A stretch of 64,000 nt of DNA from Hanleya hanleyi (taxonomy: Eukaryota; Mollusca; Polyplacophora; Lepidopleurida; Hanleyidae): positions 107,635 through 171,634 of the forward strand of contig JAVTVY010037237.1 in NCBI GenBank assembly GCA_036873755.1, read 5' to 3'. The position numbers and the translations under genes are program-made. The notes beneath the pieces are model-generated. The model was not told the DNA's origin, ran no database searches, and saw nothing but the letters and a program-made list of their open reading frames with translations. Positions 52,520 through 64,000 of this stretch are shown here, in pieces; the stretch's first letter is position 1, and each line of letters starts with the position of its first letter.

Positions 52520-53660
52520 ATCCCTGTGCAACTGGGCGAAACGCAATCCCAAGCGACATCTCGAAGCATGCTATCTGCATACCAACTGGGTCCTGAACTT
52601 ATTGCCCGGAATTTAGATTTTGCCACGAATTGGCGCCACCTGTGGGCGCAAGTGAGCATAACGCAATCCCAAGAAACATCTCCTGCCATGGTATATGCAT
52701 ACCAAATTTGAGACGAATCCGCGATGAGCAATTCTCAAGTTATTGCTCGAAAAAAAAGCGGATTTTGCCACCAGTCGGCAGTGAGTGAGTGAAACACAAT
52801 CCCAAGGGATATCTGATGGCATGTATCTGCATACCAAATTTGAGAAGAATTCGATGAAGGTCTTCAAGTTATTGTCCGAAAACCAAATTTAAATTTTGCC
52901 ACCAGGTGGTGCCACCGACAAACAATTCCAAGCAACGTCTTATGGCATATGAATACCAAATTTGAGAGGAATGCGATGAGCAGTTCTCAAGATATTGCCT
53001 GGAAACAAATTTTGGATTATACCACCAGTTGACGCCACCTGTAGGAACAAGTTGAGCGAAACACAATCCCAAGCGACATCTCATGGCATGGTACATGCAT
53101 ACCAAATTTTAGAAGAATCGGATCAGCGGTTCTCAAGTTATTACCTGGAAATGAATTTTGGATTTTGCCACCAGGTGGGGTCTCCTGTAAGCAGAGGTGG
53201 GTGGAAGGCACACGCAAGTGACATCACATGGCAGGGTATATCCATACCAAAATTGGGAAGAATCCGATAAGCAATTCTCAAAAGGGTATTCCAGAGGAAT
53301 CCGACAAAGTGTTTCAAAGATATCGCTTGCAGCACGGAAAAACGGAATAGGCCCTAGGGTTGCCAACTACAGGCAGATCTTGCTGAAACGAGATATGCCA
53401 AATTTCAGATGAATCTGATAAAGGTTTCTTATTTTATCGTGTCCGAAGACAGAATGGATGGACGATTGGAACCAGAGTGGCCATGGACATCCACAGAAGG
53501 ATGGAACGAACCCTAGTGGCACCACCTTCAAGCACATCTCGCTGAAACGCAATATCAATCGACATTTTGTCGCAAGGATGCATATGCCGAATTTCAGAGA
53601 AATCCGACAAAGCGTTTCAAAGTTATTGCTTGCGAAAATCAGAGACTCTCTCTGGACAGT
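52520..53660 (+). repeat. Diverged tandem satellite of about 125-146 bp, roughly 8 units
   Basis: Units share GAAACRCAATCCCAAGCGAC, ATCTCATGGCATG, GCATACCAAATTTGAGAAGA, ATYCGATRAGCAGTTCTCAA and TTTTGCCACCAGGTGGCGCC. ATACCAAATTTGAG recurs near 52698, 52831, 52956 and, altered, 53098 and 53244. Copies decay toward 53660. Short frames on both strands are by-products. Confidence 0.8.
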
Positions 53661-53699
53661 AGTCAAAGAAAGTGCTGTTTCCAGCTGTTGACATTGGGT

Positions 53700-55100
53700 T
53701 GGCGTATACGTCACGAAGTCAAACAGGTATAATCGTCTAACATCTGGTTCACAGGTTTCTGTTGGGAGTATATATGGGATGAGAATATACCATTTACAGA
53801 TGCATTGCGGTATATCGTACGATGATATCTTAGATCAACAAGGAATTCCTCAAGTTGGATTAAACAGCATTCGCAATGCCCTCCCTTAATGAAATGACCA
53901 ATTAACAGTAAACAATTCGTTTCGCAAATGTTGTCGGCTTCCTGCAGCCCTTGACAAATTGCCATTATCAGAGTCAAGCATACATCATTGTATAGTTTTG
54001 CACCTGAGCTGATTCGTGGATGGGGATCTAGAAAAGCTTTATCATTTACTTTACGAAAGTCTACACATATACGTAATATATGAGTATTTCTCGGAATTAC
54101 CTACATTAGTACAAGTTTTAACTGATTGTATTCACTGCGGTACACCATAATCCAGGTCTCTGTGTCTTAGAGATTCAGTCTCAGTAGTAACCCACACACG
54201 AGGAGATAAACCCTCTAGGTTGTGACTCTGATACAATAAAAACTACAATCAGCCTCTCGGACCATCTTTATTTTTGGCAACGAGACGTACGCAATTTTAC
54301 ATTAAGCGAATAACATACACAAATGATGGTCTATAATATATGCCATGTTATTTCGTTTTCTGAATACATTTCTACACTTGACCTTGAATTTAGCGCAGGC
54401 TTTCAGAACGACTGAATGTATCAATAGAAAGAGACCATAGAAGCATCAGATTAGACACTCCATGAACAGCCGTCGTCCACAAACATGTTACTGGTAAATA
54501 AGGCACTTTTATTACATTTGTTAGCTGTCGAATACATGATGTACGTTGCACATAATGTTTTCTATATTCCCGGGGATAAATTGTCTGGAACATAACCCCA
54601 ATCTGGTGACAAATTGAACCGGTAATACTTATTGGGCAAATGACATGTACAGAAGGCGGGACTCTGGGATTAACAATCCACCAGTGAAGTTCTACTATAT
54701 AAAGATATGGGTACATGACCTCACATTTGTGACTAATTGAAAATATGTACTTGGACTGTCAGGTTAACGGAATGCGTGACCTTCATTTGTACAAAAGTGA
54801 ATTTATCATGTAACGTTCATTGACAAACTACAGCAATTCAACCAGTAGAAATCGTCCTTTATAGAGAGCTATCTGTTATTTTGTTCTACATATATGGAAA
54901 TCGCTATGGGCGGAATAGTTACCTTTGTCCATGTATGCCACAACGACAACGATGGCATGTTAGTTCCTCCCATCGTTTTAAAAATTGATGCGACACGAAG
55001 ATATAGGCTGTCTAACTTGTCTAAAAGAATGAAAATGAGTGTTTTTCAAATACATATATTTACGTGAAATTTTCATGTTCACGCCATTGACGTCATTACA
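53700..55100. other. No supported gene
   Basis: AT-rich DNA. Frames of up to 108 codons (54390-54716, minus) show no family features or splice context. It lies downstream of the UNC93-like gene and may hold its 3' untranslated region. Confidence 0.45.
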
Positions 55101-55110
55101 GTTGACTGCA

Positions 55111-56610
55111 TCAGTGATTACAGGCCATTTTACCACTAGCTGGAATATCGTTATCCGTTATAACATCAGTCGGTTTGAGCATACCTTCCACCTCGATAGA
55201 TTGTGTTTCTTCTTCTCTCGACCTTTCCTTTAAGGCCGGTCTTACCTTAAGTAGGATTTCTAAAACACAGTATGTTATACTGGTCATCGCCAGTAAGACA
55301 GATGACACGATTAGCTTTTGCCAGACACAGAAAAATCCGCTTAGAGCAAAGGATATAGCCTTAATCATGGCTCGGAATGTGTAAAAGTTAGCGAATGCTG
55401 CCGCCCGATCACGTTCAAAGAGCACTGCCAATAAACTACATAGTTGAGTCGTGAGTACAGCATTGCCAATTCCAAACAAGCCAGGGACTATAAAATACAT
55501 TGCTAGTGTTTGGTAAGAAGACGGGGTCCAGAACCATAAAAAACATAGTAGAACAAGAAAACTAATCAGTGACAATATATTCATCACCTGTCGACCTGTA
55601 TATTTTGACAAACGACCGAACACAATGGACGATACAGTTTCGAACACGCCGCGACAAGTCATGACGTAGCCGATGTTGCCTATTCCTACGCCACATGTGA
55701 CGAAATATCGTGTGTAGTCTGCTATTATCACGGCCTGCATAAACCCGATAAATAAGGACTGGGGCAAAAGTAACAACATTTTGTAATCACGAAGAAGATA
55801 TGCACAAGAAAAAAACGTTCTCTTCAATGAAAATTCCGTGTTTCCAGAAGGAACAGGTTTGAGAAAGATGACAGTCACAAGAATCGCCGTTAAGACGAAA
55901 GACAGTAAAATTCCTAACAAAGTGTAAACTGTAGTCTTCTCTGGTTTGTTGGTCAGACTGGAGTTGGATGCGTCGATGTCGGGACAATTCCATGCACCAC
56001 ACTCTTCCGTGATTGTCACATTTTCAGTTTGAGTTTGTCCTAAAACAACAGAGGAGATCAATTGTCCCATCACACCAGAAAATGAAAGTCCCCCTATCAC
56101 GATACCGTGGAAGTAACTTAGAGTAGTTTGGTAGGCTTTGTCAGACCTGTCGACACTGTGTTGTACAGATTCACGAGCAAGATGGGAGACGTACAGATCT
56201 TTGGCAGTCCACAGTGGGCCAGTGATGATACCGTTCAAAACTGATGCTGGGACCAACGTAGCCCAGGAAGGGTAGAAATTAGCGGACACATAGATAACGT
56301 CACACAACCATGTTACCAGAAATGTCCATTTTGGTGTCAACACGCGAACAATTAACGGTGCAGCTATGGCGAATATGAAGTAAGGCAGATACAGACAGGC
56401 CAGCGATAGAGTGCCGAGCTCGTTATTCAAGCTGCTCTGAAGTGATTCCACGGGGCCGTAGGCTGAAAATTCCAGGAGTAGTATCAGAGCTATAAGGAGA
56501 ACAGTCTTCAACTCCGAACTCATTCTACAGTTCGAACACTTCCCATCATTTTCTGGCATCGTTGCCGTTGTGTCATTGTTGCACATAACGGATGGAGGTT
56601 CCGGATTCAT
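55111..56610 (-). CDS. UNC93-like multi-pass membrane protein
   Basis: 499 aa, uninterrupted. After a polar start with a CSNC pair come 11-12 hydrophobic helices: for example LLIALILLLEFSAYGPVESL near residues 34-53, then LSLACLYLPYFIFAIAAPLI, and at the end LIVSSVLLAMTSITYCVLEI. Motifs of the family are LQSSLN after helix 1, WTAKDLYVSHLAR, and YFHGIVIGGLSF. The loop near residues 190-220 has N-x-[ST] sites and CGAWNCPD, as in UNC93A-type proteins. These are Major Facilitator-like proteins of plasma or endosomal membranes; UNC93B1 moves Toll-like receptors, UNC-93 regulates potassium channels, and UNC93A is poorly known. The C-terminus is acidic and cytosolic. No intron interrupts the coding region. 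Confidence 0.88.
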   Translation of the reverse strand: MNPEPPSVMCNNDTTATMPENDGKCSNCRMSSELKTVLLIALILLLEFSAYGPVESLQSSLNNELGTLSLACLYLPYFIFAIAAPLIVRVLTPKWTFLVTWLCDVIYVSANFYPSWATLVPASVLNGIITGPLWTAKDLYVSHLARESVQHSVDRSDKAYQTTLSYFHGIVIGGLSFSGVMGQLISSVVLGQTQTENVTITEECGAWNCPDIDASNSSLTNKPEKTTVYTLLGILLSFVLTAILVTVIFLKPVPSGNTEFSLKRTFFSCAYLLRDYKMLLLLPQSLFIGFMQAVIIADYTRYFVTCGVGIGNIGYVMTCRGVFETVSSIVFGRLSKYTGRQVMNILSLISFLVLLCFLWFWTPSSYQTLAMYFIVPGLFGIGNAVLTTQLCSLLAVLFERDRAAAFANFYTFRAMIKAISFALSGFFCVWQKLIVSSVLLAMTSITYCVLEILLKVRPALKERSREEETQSIEVEGMLKPTDVITDNDIPASGKMACNH

Positions 56611-56804
56611 TTCTCCCAGTAAAGTAAGTTATCTGTGATTCAGGGAACCACTCTTATGTCGAGACCTCGGTTTGATAGTCACATCTATCTGAATCCTCTG
56701 GTGATGAGCCGGTGATCTTTTCTCCTTTCATCTGTCAATAAAAGAAGTTACATTAGTTAGAGCATTTCCACAAAGTGGATGCTCTTATGTTTTCATGAGA
56801 AACG

Positions 56805-56830
56805 GCTCCGCCGCCGCCGCCGCCGCGACT
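56805..56830 (+). repeat. CCG trinucleotide run
   Basis: GCTCCGCCGCCGCCGCCGCC sits in an AT-rich setting about 200 bases upstream of the UNC93-like start. It could be part of its promoter region or a chance microsatellite. Confidence 0.5.
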
Positions 56831-57600
56831 TTAAACGTGAATATTTCTGAAACCGTTAAATATTTTCGGGTCAGACTTGGTGTACTATCTCTTTAGGCCT
56901 GGGAAATTTGTCTGGTTGTGTTTCGATACCCGCTGCTCACCACTAGGTGACGTAGTCAGAGCATAGGTAAATCTTTCTCTGACGATTTCGTCTGAACGGC
57001 TTGTCTGATTTCTTTGAAATTTTATTACAATGGTCTTGAAGGATAGTCAATGTGCTGAAAAGGTTTTGGTGTAGTTGGCATAATTATAAAGGCAAGTTTT
57101 TTGCGTCTCAAAAAAAAAAGTTTTTCGTCAAATGAAAATTTACAAATTCGCTTGGAGAAATATTTAAAAACTGTTCTATTCTAGGTTGCCAAGCATAAAT
57201 ATAGGATTGCCGACATGATAATTCCCTTTCCATGCGAATCAAATTGCCATTTAAATGAAAAATCTCATTTATCTGACTTAACGTCAAAACCTCAATAACC
57301 ATTATCACGATTAAAGTTTTTTCCATTAAACTTTTATTATGTGCCATCTTCCTAGGGCTTTAGATTTCACCTGCTTATTTTTCGTGGCATTTGGTCATCA
57401 CTAGATGGCGCTATAGCCATGAATGCAGGTAAACATATGTAACATCATATCTTCTGAACAACGTGTTTGATTTCCATGAAATTTGGGTATAATGATCTTG
57501 CAAGATAGGCAAAGAACTGACAAGATTTTGGTGGTGTTGGCAAATCATGGAGACGCATTTTTGCATCTCAAAATAAGATTTTATATTCACAAAAATGAAA
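56830..57600 (+). repeat. Two diverged copies of a dispersed repeat
   Basis: Copies at about 56985-57115 and 57455-57590 share TTTGATTTC[CT][AT]TGAAATTT, AATG[AG]TCTTG[AC]A[AG]GATAG, AAGGTTTTGGTG[TG][AT]GTTGGC and GCATCTCAAAA. There is no coding content. A third weak copy may follow near 57830. Confidence 0.55.
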
Positions 57601-57839
57601 ATTTGGTTCTTAATCAGGGAAAAGTAATTCTATTTTGCTGAACATCAATATAACATTCCCAGTGTTATAATTCACATCCCATGTAGGGCCAAATGGCCAT
57701 TTTTTTAAATATATGAAATTCTCATGACTTGAGTCCAATATCTATAGATTCCCCAGGCCACATTTGAGGAGTTTGCTTCGTCATGTAGGTTCGTGATATT
57801 GTTCATCATTGGGTGGAACTATAGACAGTAAACTTATTG

Positions 57840-60490
57840 GTGTTTCAACTGTTCATGAAGTTTATTATTGTCAGACAGACAAAGGATTTCAAAGAACTGA
57901 AAGGGTTTTTTTTGATTGATTGAAATTGAAGGCCCACCTCTCATACAGATTTTGCAACCCATCAACACAATGCTTGATTTATATCTCATTATACATTCTT
58001 TTTTACAATTACTAATTTTACTAACATTATGTTTTAAAAATGGATTGTAAGGACATTGGTGCTGTTAGTGCTGGCATAATCATGTGGCACAGGGTAAAGT
58101 CAGCTAAATATATCTATATCCAGGCTACATCAATCCCTGCTTACACACATAACTAAAATGCAGTCAGAGAAAATATGCTGCGTTGAGTGTCTGGTCAGTA
58201 TGGAGAAAGGATTCAAGTGAGCTTGAAGTCTGACCATTTTTGTCAAATAGACATACTGTAACACTGTAGGACTGTATGTTGACCATTCAGGTAATAAGAC
58301 CTGTAATTGTTGACTTATTGCATAATGCACTTTACATAAGTGGGCTAGTAGACTTTGTGTCAACAAAGTAAACACTTCATTTCCAAAATCAGTGCTATTT
58401 CTCTCTCCATTACTGACATAGCCCTGGGCTTCCAGATTTCTGGGGATGCATTCTGGCCAATTTTCAATAAATAAAATCACAAATTATCACTCAGTTAATG
58501 CACAATTTTTGGTTTTATGTGGAAGTCCCCAGAATTTATTTGAAACTGAAGATGTGAAATTGCACATACCATTGCATTTTGACAGCATAGTTACAAATGT
58601 TGATAATTATTTTTTGAACTGAAAAAGTAGAAAGATTTTTGAAGTGGAACTTCTACATACCTGCTATATGGCACATCCCACCTTGGAAATTTTTATAAGT
58701 ATATCTAATTGAAGTAATCCATTGGAACCACTGATGATTTTCCAATAATAGAGAAGAAAATCAACTCCGAGTAGAGATGACAAATTTCATTCTGTATAGT
58801 TCGCTATTAGTTATAGCATCTTCAGCAGTGAACAAAGTTACAAACAGTTCCATACGCACAGTACATGTATATATACAAGGCATAATGTGATCTCAGCCAA
58901 TACACATTTATGAATAGGTGAGCCAGTAGGACGGATATTAAAATGCTGTCATTTTCAGAAATTGTTAAGCGATAACCTGACAGCGATCTACAAATGGTGT
59001 GATTCAGGTGATACAATACACACTCTAATTGATGAAAACAATAAATAATCTGGTTATCTGGCAAGAACTAAGTAAACTGTGCACGAATGAATAAAGTATG
59101 GTGATAAAGTGGGTATGTACCTACATTGAATACTTCTACATGACATGAAGTTTGGATAAGACTTGTCATTTTAAGATAATATACATGTAGGTATAATTTT
59201 TTGGGCAATCCGCATCAGAATTGATGGAAACCTACAAATGTTGTAACTCCCATGTTTCATACATGTAATTGTATATTCCTATGCGAGTTACAACATTTGT
59301 GGAGTGTGTATTGTAACACCTGAATCACACCATTAAAGTTCAATAATGTTCACTCTCAGACAGTCTCTAGTAACTAATAAGGGCTGTCAATCTGTACATG
59401 CATATTAAAAAGAGATGGTTCAAATTATAGAGTATTTTCCTGTGAAATTGGATAGATAAAATGCATAAGAAACTTAACAAATGAATGATCCTTACTGTAT
59501 GGTGTTAAATTAACTATTTTCGTCTGAATTTGCACAGGTTGAAAACAATAGCTGTCCAATTATAAAAATAGCAGGTGATGTTCAATTTGACCTGCGATTT
59601 TTCTCTGAAGAAAAAAACCCAGCAGGTCATCAAAAGTTTTCAATTTCGGTCCCTGGATGGATCAGAAGCCTAATTAATGAAATTGACTGACCTTCACCTG
59701 TTTCATCGAGGTCAAATTTAGCACAAGCAATAAATTTTAAAGGAGTGAAGATGAGCTCTGTGCAATTGGTGACTGACTAGAAGCCTATCCCATTTGACTG
59801 AACCTATTTTCTCTAGGTTATATACTTTATATTATGATATAACATGAAATATAGCTAGGCATTCTAAATTGATACCACATATATGCACCTGATGATGGAA
59901 CTGAATTCTTTGAATATGACTGATGTTGACCTGTTTTCTCAAGGTCAAAAACTGTATGTTAAGTCACATGTTAACTGCCAACATACACTCCAAATCTAAC
60001 ATTGTCATCATTTTGTTGTGGCTGTGGTTGTCTTCCAGAACAATTTAACGAATTTTGCACTTGTTCCAACAGCTTCATGCTTCAACTTAGACCATGCTGT
60101 ATCGGCTGAGTTGTTGAAACACCCTCCATTTCCTAGCTCTGACATACTGCATCACTGTCGAAATATGGGTACCGTGACAGAGTGATAGATCACACAGCCA
60201 GTGAAGGTTCCTGATTTACATTGAATGTCATTATTGCCTAAGTAATATTAGCAGCATTTTACAACAACAACAATTCAGTGACTTACAGTGAAAAATTATA
60301 GCGAAAGGTATCTATTTTTTGTTGTTTGGCATTTTTATTTGCTGGCATTGTTTCAGATAGAGTACAACAGCCTAATTCATACAATCAGAAATAAAAAGAG
60401 GGTTAAAGTCTTTATGTTCAAACTTTCATAGGAAATATAAAAGTGGCAATTTCAAATTTTATTTTTATTCAATTTTTTAATGTCGGTGGG
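57840..60490. other. No supported gene
   Basis: AT-rich intergenic DNA. Frames at 58130-58480 and 58822-59064 are short and without family features. ACAAATGTTGTAAC (59235) and GTTACAACATTTGT (59286) are inverted partners about 50 bases apart and could form a small hairpin. Confidence 0.45.
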
Positions 60491-60494
60491 TCCA

Positions 60495-60690
60495 TGAAAT
60501 GCAAAATAAAGTTGGTGTTGCCTCACACTGGGTTTCGCCCATTGGTGAAGAAATCCCTTCTCCGAGGCACTTCTACCAGAGATGATGTGTCTACGAAAGC
60601 TCATGTTGAAATAAACTAGTTAGTCTCAAAGGTGCTACCTTTTGTTTATTTGTCTACTACAAAGACTAACACGGCTACCCCAAATCATTC
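60495..60690 (+). mobile_element. SINE or LINE 3'-end-like repeat
   Basis: ACGAAAGCTCATGTTGAAAT, AAACTAGTTAGTCTCAAAGG, TGCTACCTTTTG and AGACTAACACGGCTACC form a block I recognise from 3' tails shared by SINEs and L2/CR1-type LINEs in several animals. The part before it (TTCGCCCATTGGTGAAGAAA) is not obviously tRNA-derived. Boundaries and duplication were not determined. Confidence 0.5.
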
Positions 60691-63560
60691 AGGGATGATT
60701 CGTGATTGCTCATCCTCCAGGGGTGTGTGCCGCACCCTCTGTCTCCTCCAAAAAAAAATTTGCCACCCATAATAAGGGGTGTGCCCAAATTGGGGAGATC
60801 TAAAGCCCTGTGAGTACCAAATTATGGGTTACAAAATTATCTGGGGAAATGCTCTTTGCCCGTGTTTCACACGAGCTTTCATTCCCCTTCATTCCGTGAG
60901 AAACGGGAGACGCTACTCCCGGGTGGATTGTGCACATAATTTTCACAAGCAAGAAACAGTTCCTCTGCAACAGTACCACATTGATACCGTAACGATATCG
61001 TGAATGGAAGCAAAATGAATGGTACTGCCGCGGATAGTTGTTCCGGGTCATCTTTCATGAAAGTGTCCCGAGACAAGGTGAACACTGGTCTATATGGGTA
61101 CAAATGTAGACGGGAGGCTTTGCAGTGATATAAAGGCGTGAATAATAGAATGTTACATGAAAGATCGATTGTTCTTCGCCCTTGTGAAAACCCTGTACAT
61201 CCCTCTTTGATCGGACGGACAATCTCATATATGTACAAGGGTACATATCTGAGATACTCTATAAATTAAGTTAGATTTTTCCAAGCCATCGGATCCTTCT
61301 AAACAATGGATTCCGCGTGGTGAGTATGCTCATTGTTGATTAATTAAAGTATCTAAATCAACAAGAAATGTTTATTGTTGTTGAATGTAGGTGATGCTGT
61401 TGAATATAGGTGGCCATAGGCCCATATACACCCGATGTGTGAAACCTATTATTGTGCACTGTGACCTATCCTTCGTCGCATAGTGTAATAATCATGCTTA
61501 GTACCAAACTCCGAACAGTGCATGTCAGCTGAACGACTATCGTCTAGCATACAAGCACTGGTCGTAATTGAAATTATCGTTAACACGCTCTCAGCGTAGA
61601 GATTACTCCACCAATACAAACCTTTTTCAATGACTTTAATAATCTCAATATTCATTAAGAAATATCTCCGAAAATCTGTTCATCAATATCCTACACTGGT
61701 TTCACTGATAGCGAGTTTCGCATGAATATAGTCCATGCGTACGGAATAACCATAGTACAAGGGGCGACAGCTTGTCAGGCGACTCATATGTCGACTGTTT
61801 GGCTTTGTCGCTGAAAGCAAATCAAGCGCCGTGATCCAATTAATTGTTTTAGATATGCCTAAGGTACACGTTGTTATGACACCCTTTCTGTCATTTCAGG
61901 CTATAGTTAGCAAATAAACCAATGCACCTGCGGTTTGTCACTCAGTAAGCCTGGCGCACACGGGAGCATGAAATCGCAAGCAACAAGATATTTGGACGCC
62001 GGCGATTTTGGATCCTTGTTCTGCTTTGCCCGCACACGAGGCGACAGTTGCATAAACTGCCCTTGCGAAACGGGGATAAAATACTGTCACATGACCGTTA
62101 TCATGTTCTGAGGCCGCCATTTTTATCACTCATGTATCATTACATTATATCCAAATCGCTTTTGATTGGCTGCAACAGGATAAAAAGTTTCCCGTTCACC
62201 GCACACGAGCAACTTCTGTCGCCGGCGCAAATTTATCCGAAGATTCTGTCGGCGAAATATTAAACGCGCTGAAACTTTGGATGCTGTTGTTTGCGACAGA
62301 ATAACCTCTTTCCACTTCCCCGCGTGTTGGTGGGAGTGTTGGTGGACTGGTGCAAAATGTATATTCAGCTGGGGGGGGACGTTGGTCCCCCGATTAGAGA
62401 CAAAAACAACTTATGGTCCTATCCAAACTAGGCAGCAAAAACAAGGTCCTATGTGGTTTATCACATCATATGTCACCCATTATATGTAATTTACAAGTGG
62501 AACTGACATCCCATTCAATGATTTGGGGCTTACACATTCTTAGTTTTGAGGTATTATTGCTCAAAGTGTTGGTAAACGAACAGTCACAATCAAAGCTTGA
62601 CTGAAATACATCATTCTCTAGATAACGACTTTTCAACGAAAATCTATTTATGAGTTGCATCACTCGAGATGCTGGAAGTTTTATCATTGTACTCCGTACA
62701 GGTTGTATCATTTCCATTCCAGGTGTATATAGTATATTTCCATTTTGGGTTGTATCATTCCAGGCGTTGAAAGTTCTATGTTTGCAGTTATATGTTTATC
62801 GTTCTGGAAGTTAAAGGCTGCTGTACACATGTACCTTGATAGGTGATATAACAGGGGTCATAAACTGAAGCATAAATGAGACAGTTGGTTGTGGATACTG
62901 GTCTAGTACATGTATATAACCCTCCAACGAAACGTCAGCTCCAAAGCAATAAAGAAGTTATTATCCACTGAATAGCCTTGTGTTATATTTGCATACTTCT
63001 AAATGACTATCAAAGAAATGGTCTGGTATAAGTTTGACTGTCTGCTCAATCTATTCTTTAATTTACAGTCATAACAGAATACAAGTACCGGGGATATACC
63101 AGTACGAACATTCCTTTACATATATTTTTAACGTAAATTGGTTCTCTTTCGATAGATGCATGTATATGCTCACTACTGTTCTCAATTATTCTAGTTTTGT
63201 GTTGGCATCTTTCAAGTATTGCATAGCAAGCGTCAGATCTGACATTCAATAATCAGCTGTCGTCCATAACGAATTTCCGCGACAATAATCAAGAGACATA
63301 TTTTGTGTGACATTTAGAACCAATTCCAAATCTGCATGAAATAAAATTAATAAAAACACAAGATGATTTCCCTACAAAAGTGAAGCATTTAAAGGATTTT
63401 AATCAATATTTTTTTCTCTCTGGAATATGTGTCGGAAGAGTTAGTACTTAATTAAGATTTTTTTTTTTAATTTTTCCTTGTCCCCTGTGGGCGTATTTAA
63501 GCCTTTTTAATTAAAGACCTGTAGCTCAATTTCCGCCAGTTAACCCGTTAATGAGCTTAG
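60690..63560. other. No supported gene
   Basis: Intergenic DNA. Near 61950-62240, GCGCACACGGGAGC, GCCCGCACACGAGGCGAC and GTCGCCGGCG words appear in both orientations, which may be a degraded hAT-type MITE. No convincing coding frame. Confidence 0.4.
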
Positions 63561-63562
63561 GC

Positions 63563-63630
63563 GTCACGTGACCTTGTGACGTCAGACAGGCGACCGTCTC
63601 CTGCGGACAGCTGTCAGCGCTATATATTAA
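63563..63630 (+). promoter_or_regulatory. Probable promoter: E-box, CRE and TATA box
   Basis: GTCACGTGAC (63563-63572) is a palindromic E-box, TGACGTCA (63577-63584) is a full CRE, and TATATATTAA (63621-63630) is a TATA box at a suitable distance upstream of the ATG at 63697. Confidence 0.55.
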
Positions 63631-63696
63631 GCTGTGGATTTGCGAGTACTCCATCGCGTATATCGCTGTATAATTAATCGAAAACGATTCGAAACC

Positions 63697-63784
63697 ATGG
63701 AGGAATATGCCAGTGATGATGATCTATATACAGACCACATAAATGGACATCTTGACGTTCTGCCGTATCAGTTTGAACCCGCAG
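63697..63784 (+). CDS. Probable first coding exon, P2X7-C-terminal-domain-like protein
   Basis: The ATG sits in ACCATGG, an optimal start context, and encodes MEEYASDDDLYTDHING then PYQFEPA. The exon ends at CAG with the donor GTACTT. An acidic start followed by PYxFEP is how many invertebrate proteins with a P2X7-type C-terminal (ballast-like) domain begin; that link is from memory of the family and is tentative. The upstream in-frame ATG at 63634 lies only four bases after the TATA box and cannot be used with it. The rest of the gene is outside the window or beyond a long intron. Confidence 0.45.
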
Positions 63785-64000
63785 GTACTTTGTTATTGTG
63801 CCATACAATGGGCCCATATAATATCATCTCTTTACACGGCACAAAGCCACGGAGAGATATTCCATGCCCATAGACAATATGGCTAGACGGAAACTGGAGA
63901 AGAAGGCAAAAACCAGCTGTCAAATTTCTCGTTTTCTCAAACACAAATAATATAATCTTGTGCACAGTTCGAAGGACGAAAGAAACTTTTCAGGATGATG

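Noticed and set aside
52240..52731. A 163-codon ATPase gene
   Set aside because: The first third is satellite sequence and only 52250-52500 matches the ATPase, so it is a chance fusion.
63634..63696. Upstream ATG at 63634 as the start of the edge gene
   Set aside because: It lies four bases after the TATA box and would precede the transcription start.

Overview
This is nuclear DNA of an animal, probably a marine invertebrate. The evidence is GT-AG introns, an UNC93-type membrane protein, Ty3/gypsy, LINE and DIRS-like retroelement remains, long satellite arrays and a Polinton (Maverick). A 69-bp insertion built of GTGAGTGAGTG plus a short conserved tail looks like repeats I associate with molluscs, so a mollusc or other lophotrochozoan is my best guess. 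No species can be named. Most of the window is mobile DNA; only two stretches look like host genes.

Layout. 1-12.3 kb: a decayed minus-strand Ty3/gypsy element split by a 9.0-kb TIR element (2578-11612, TSD ATG). That element carries a second TIR element (5508-8956, TSD AAG) and a tandem-repeat element ending in a hairpin (about 9484-11317). 12.7-16.7 kb: a second, uninterrupted copy of the TIR element (12694-16683, TSD TAA). 17.85-20.4 kb: a 157-bp satellite interrupted by a 443-bp MITE. 20.4-27.1 kb: no gene, several small inverted-repeat elements. 27.2-31.3 kb: a 5'-truncated LINE, minus strand, with a 143-bp tRNA-derived insert. 31.9-34.3 kb: a DIRS-like remnant. 36.0-38.43 and 50.67-52.5 kb: the two halves of an older Polinton-like element. 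52.5-53.7 kb: another satellite. 55.1-56.6 kb: an intact UNC93-like gene. 63.56-63.78 kb: a probable promoter and first exon of a gene that runs off the window.

The centrepiece is a complete-ended Polinton at 38431-50667: TIRs of about 470 bp starting AG, and a 6-bp duplication AGGGTC on both sides. On the plus strand it has a four-exon gene in which a C2H2 finger is spliced to protein-primed DNA polymerase B. On the minus strand it has a CARD-domain protein, a PC4-like protein, a frameshifted integrase with chromodomain, a membrane-anchored PC4-like protein, a small ORF, a packaging-type ATPase, a small basic/hydrophobic core-like protein, a conserved 245-aa protein and the start of a jelly-roll-type minor capsid protein. 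An internal deletion joins the polymerase (cut after motif A) tail-to-tail to the minor capsid gene, and removes the region where major capsid and protease genes are expected. The element is therefore defective.

Most notable: the Polinton carries a caspase-recruitment (CARD) domain gene next to a PC4-like gene, and the two proteins share a C-terminal module. This suggests a modular set of genes aimed at host death signalling and transcription. The Polinton inserted into a reading frame of the older Polinton-like element, whose last codons now lie 12 kb away in the same frame.
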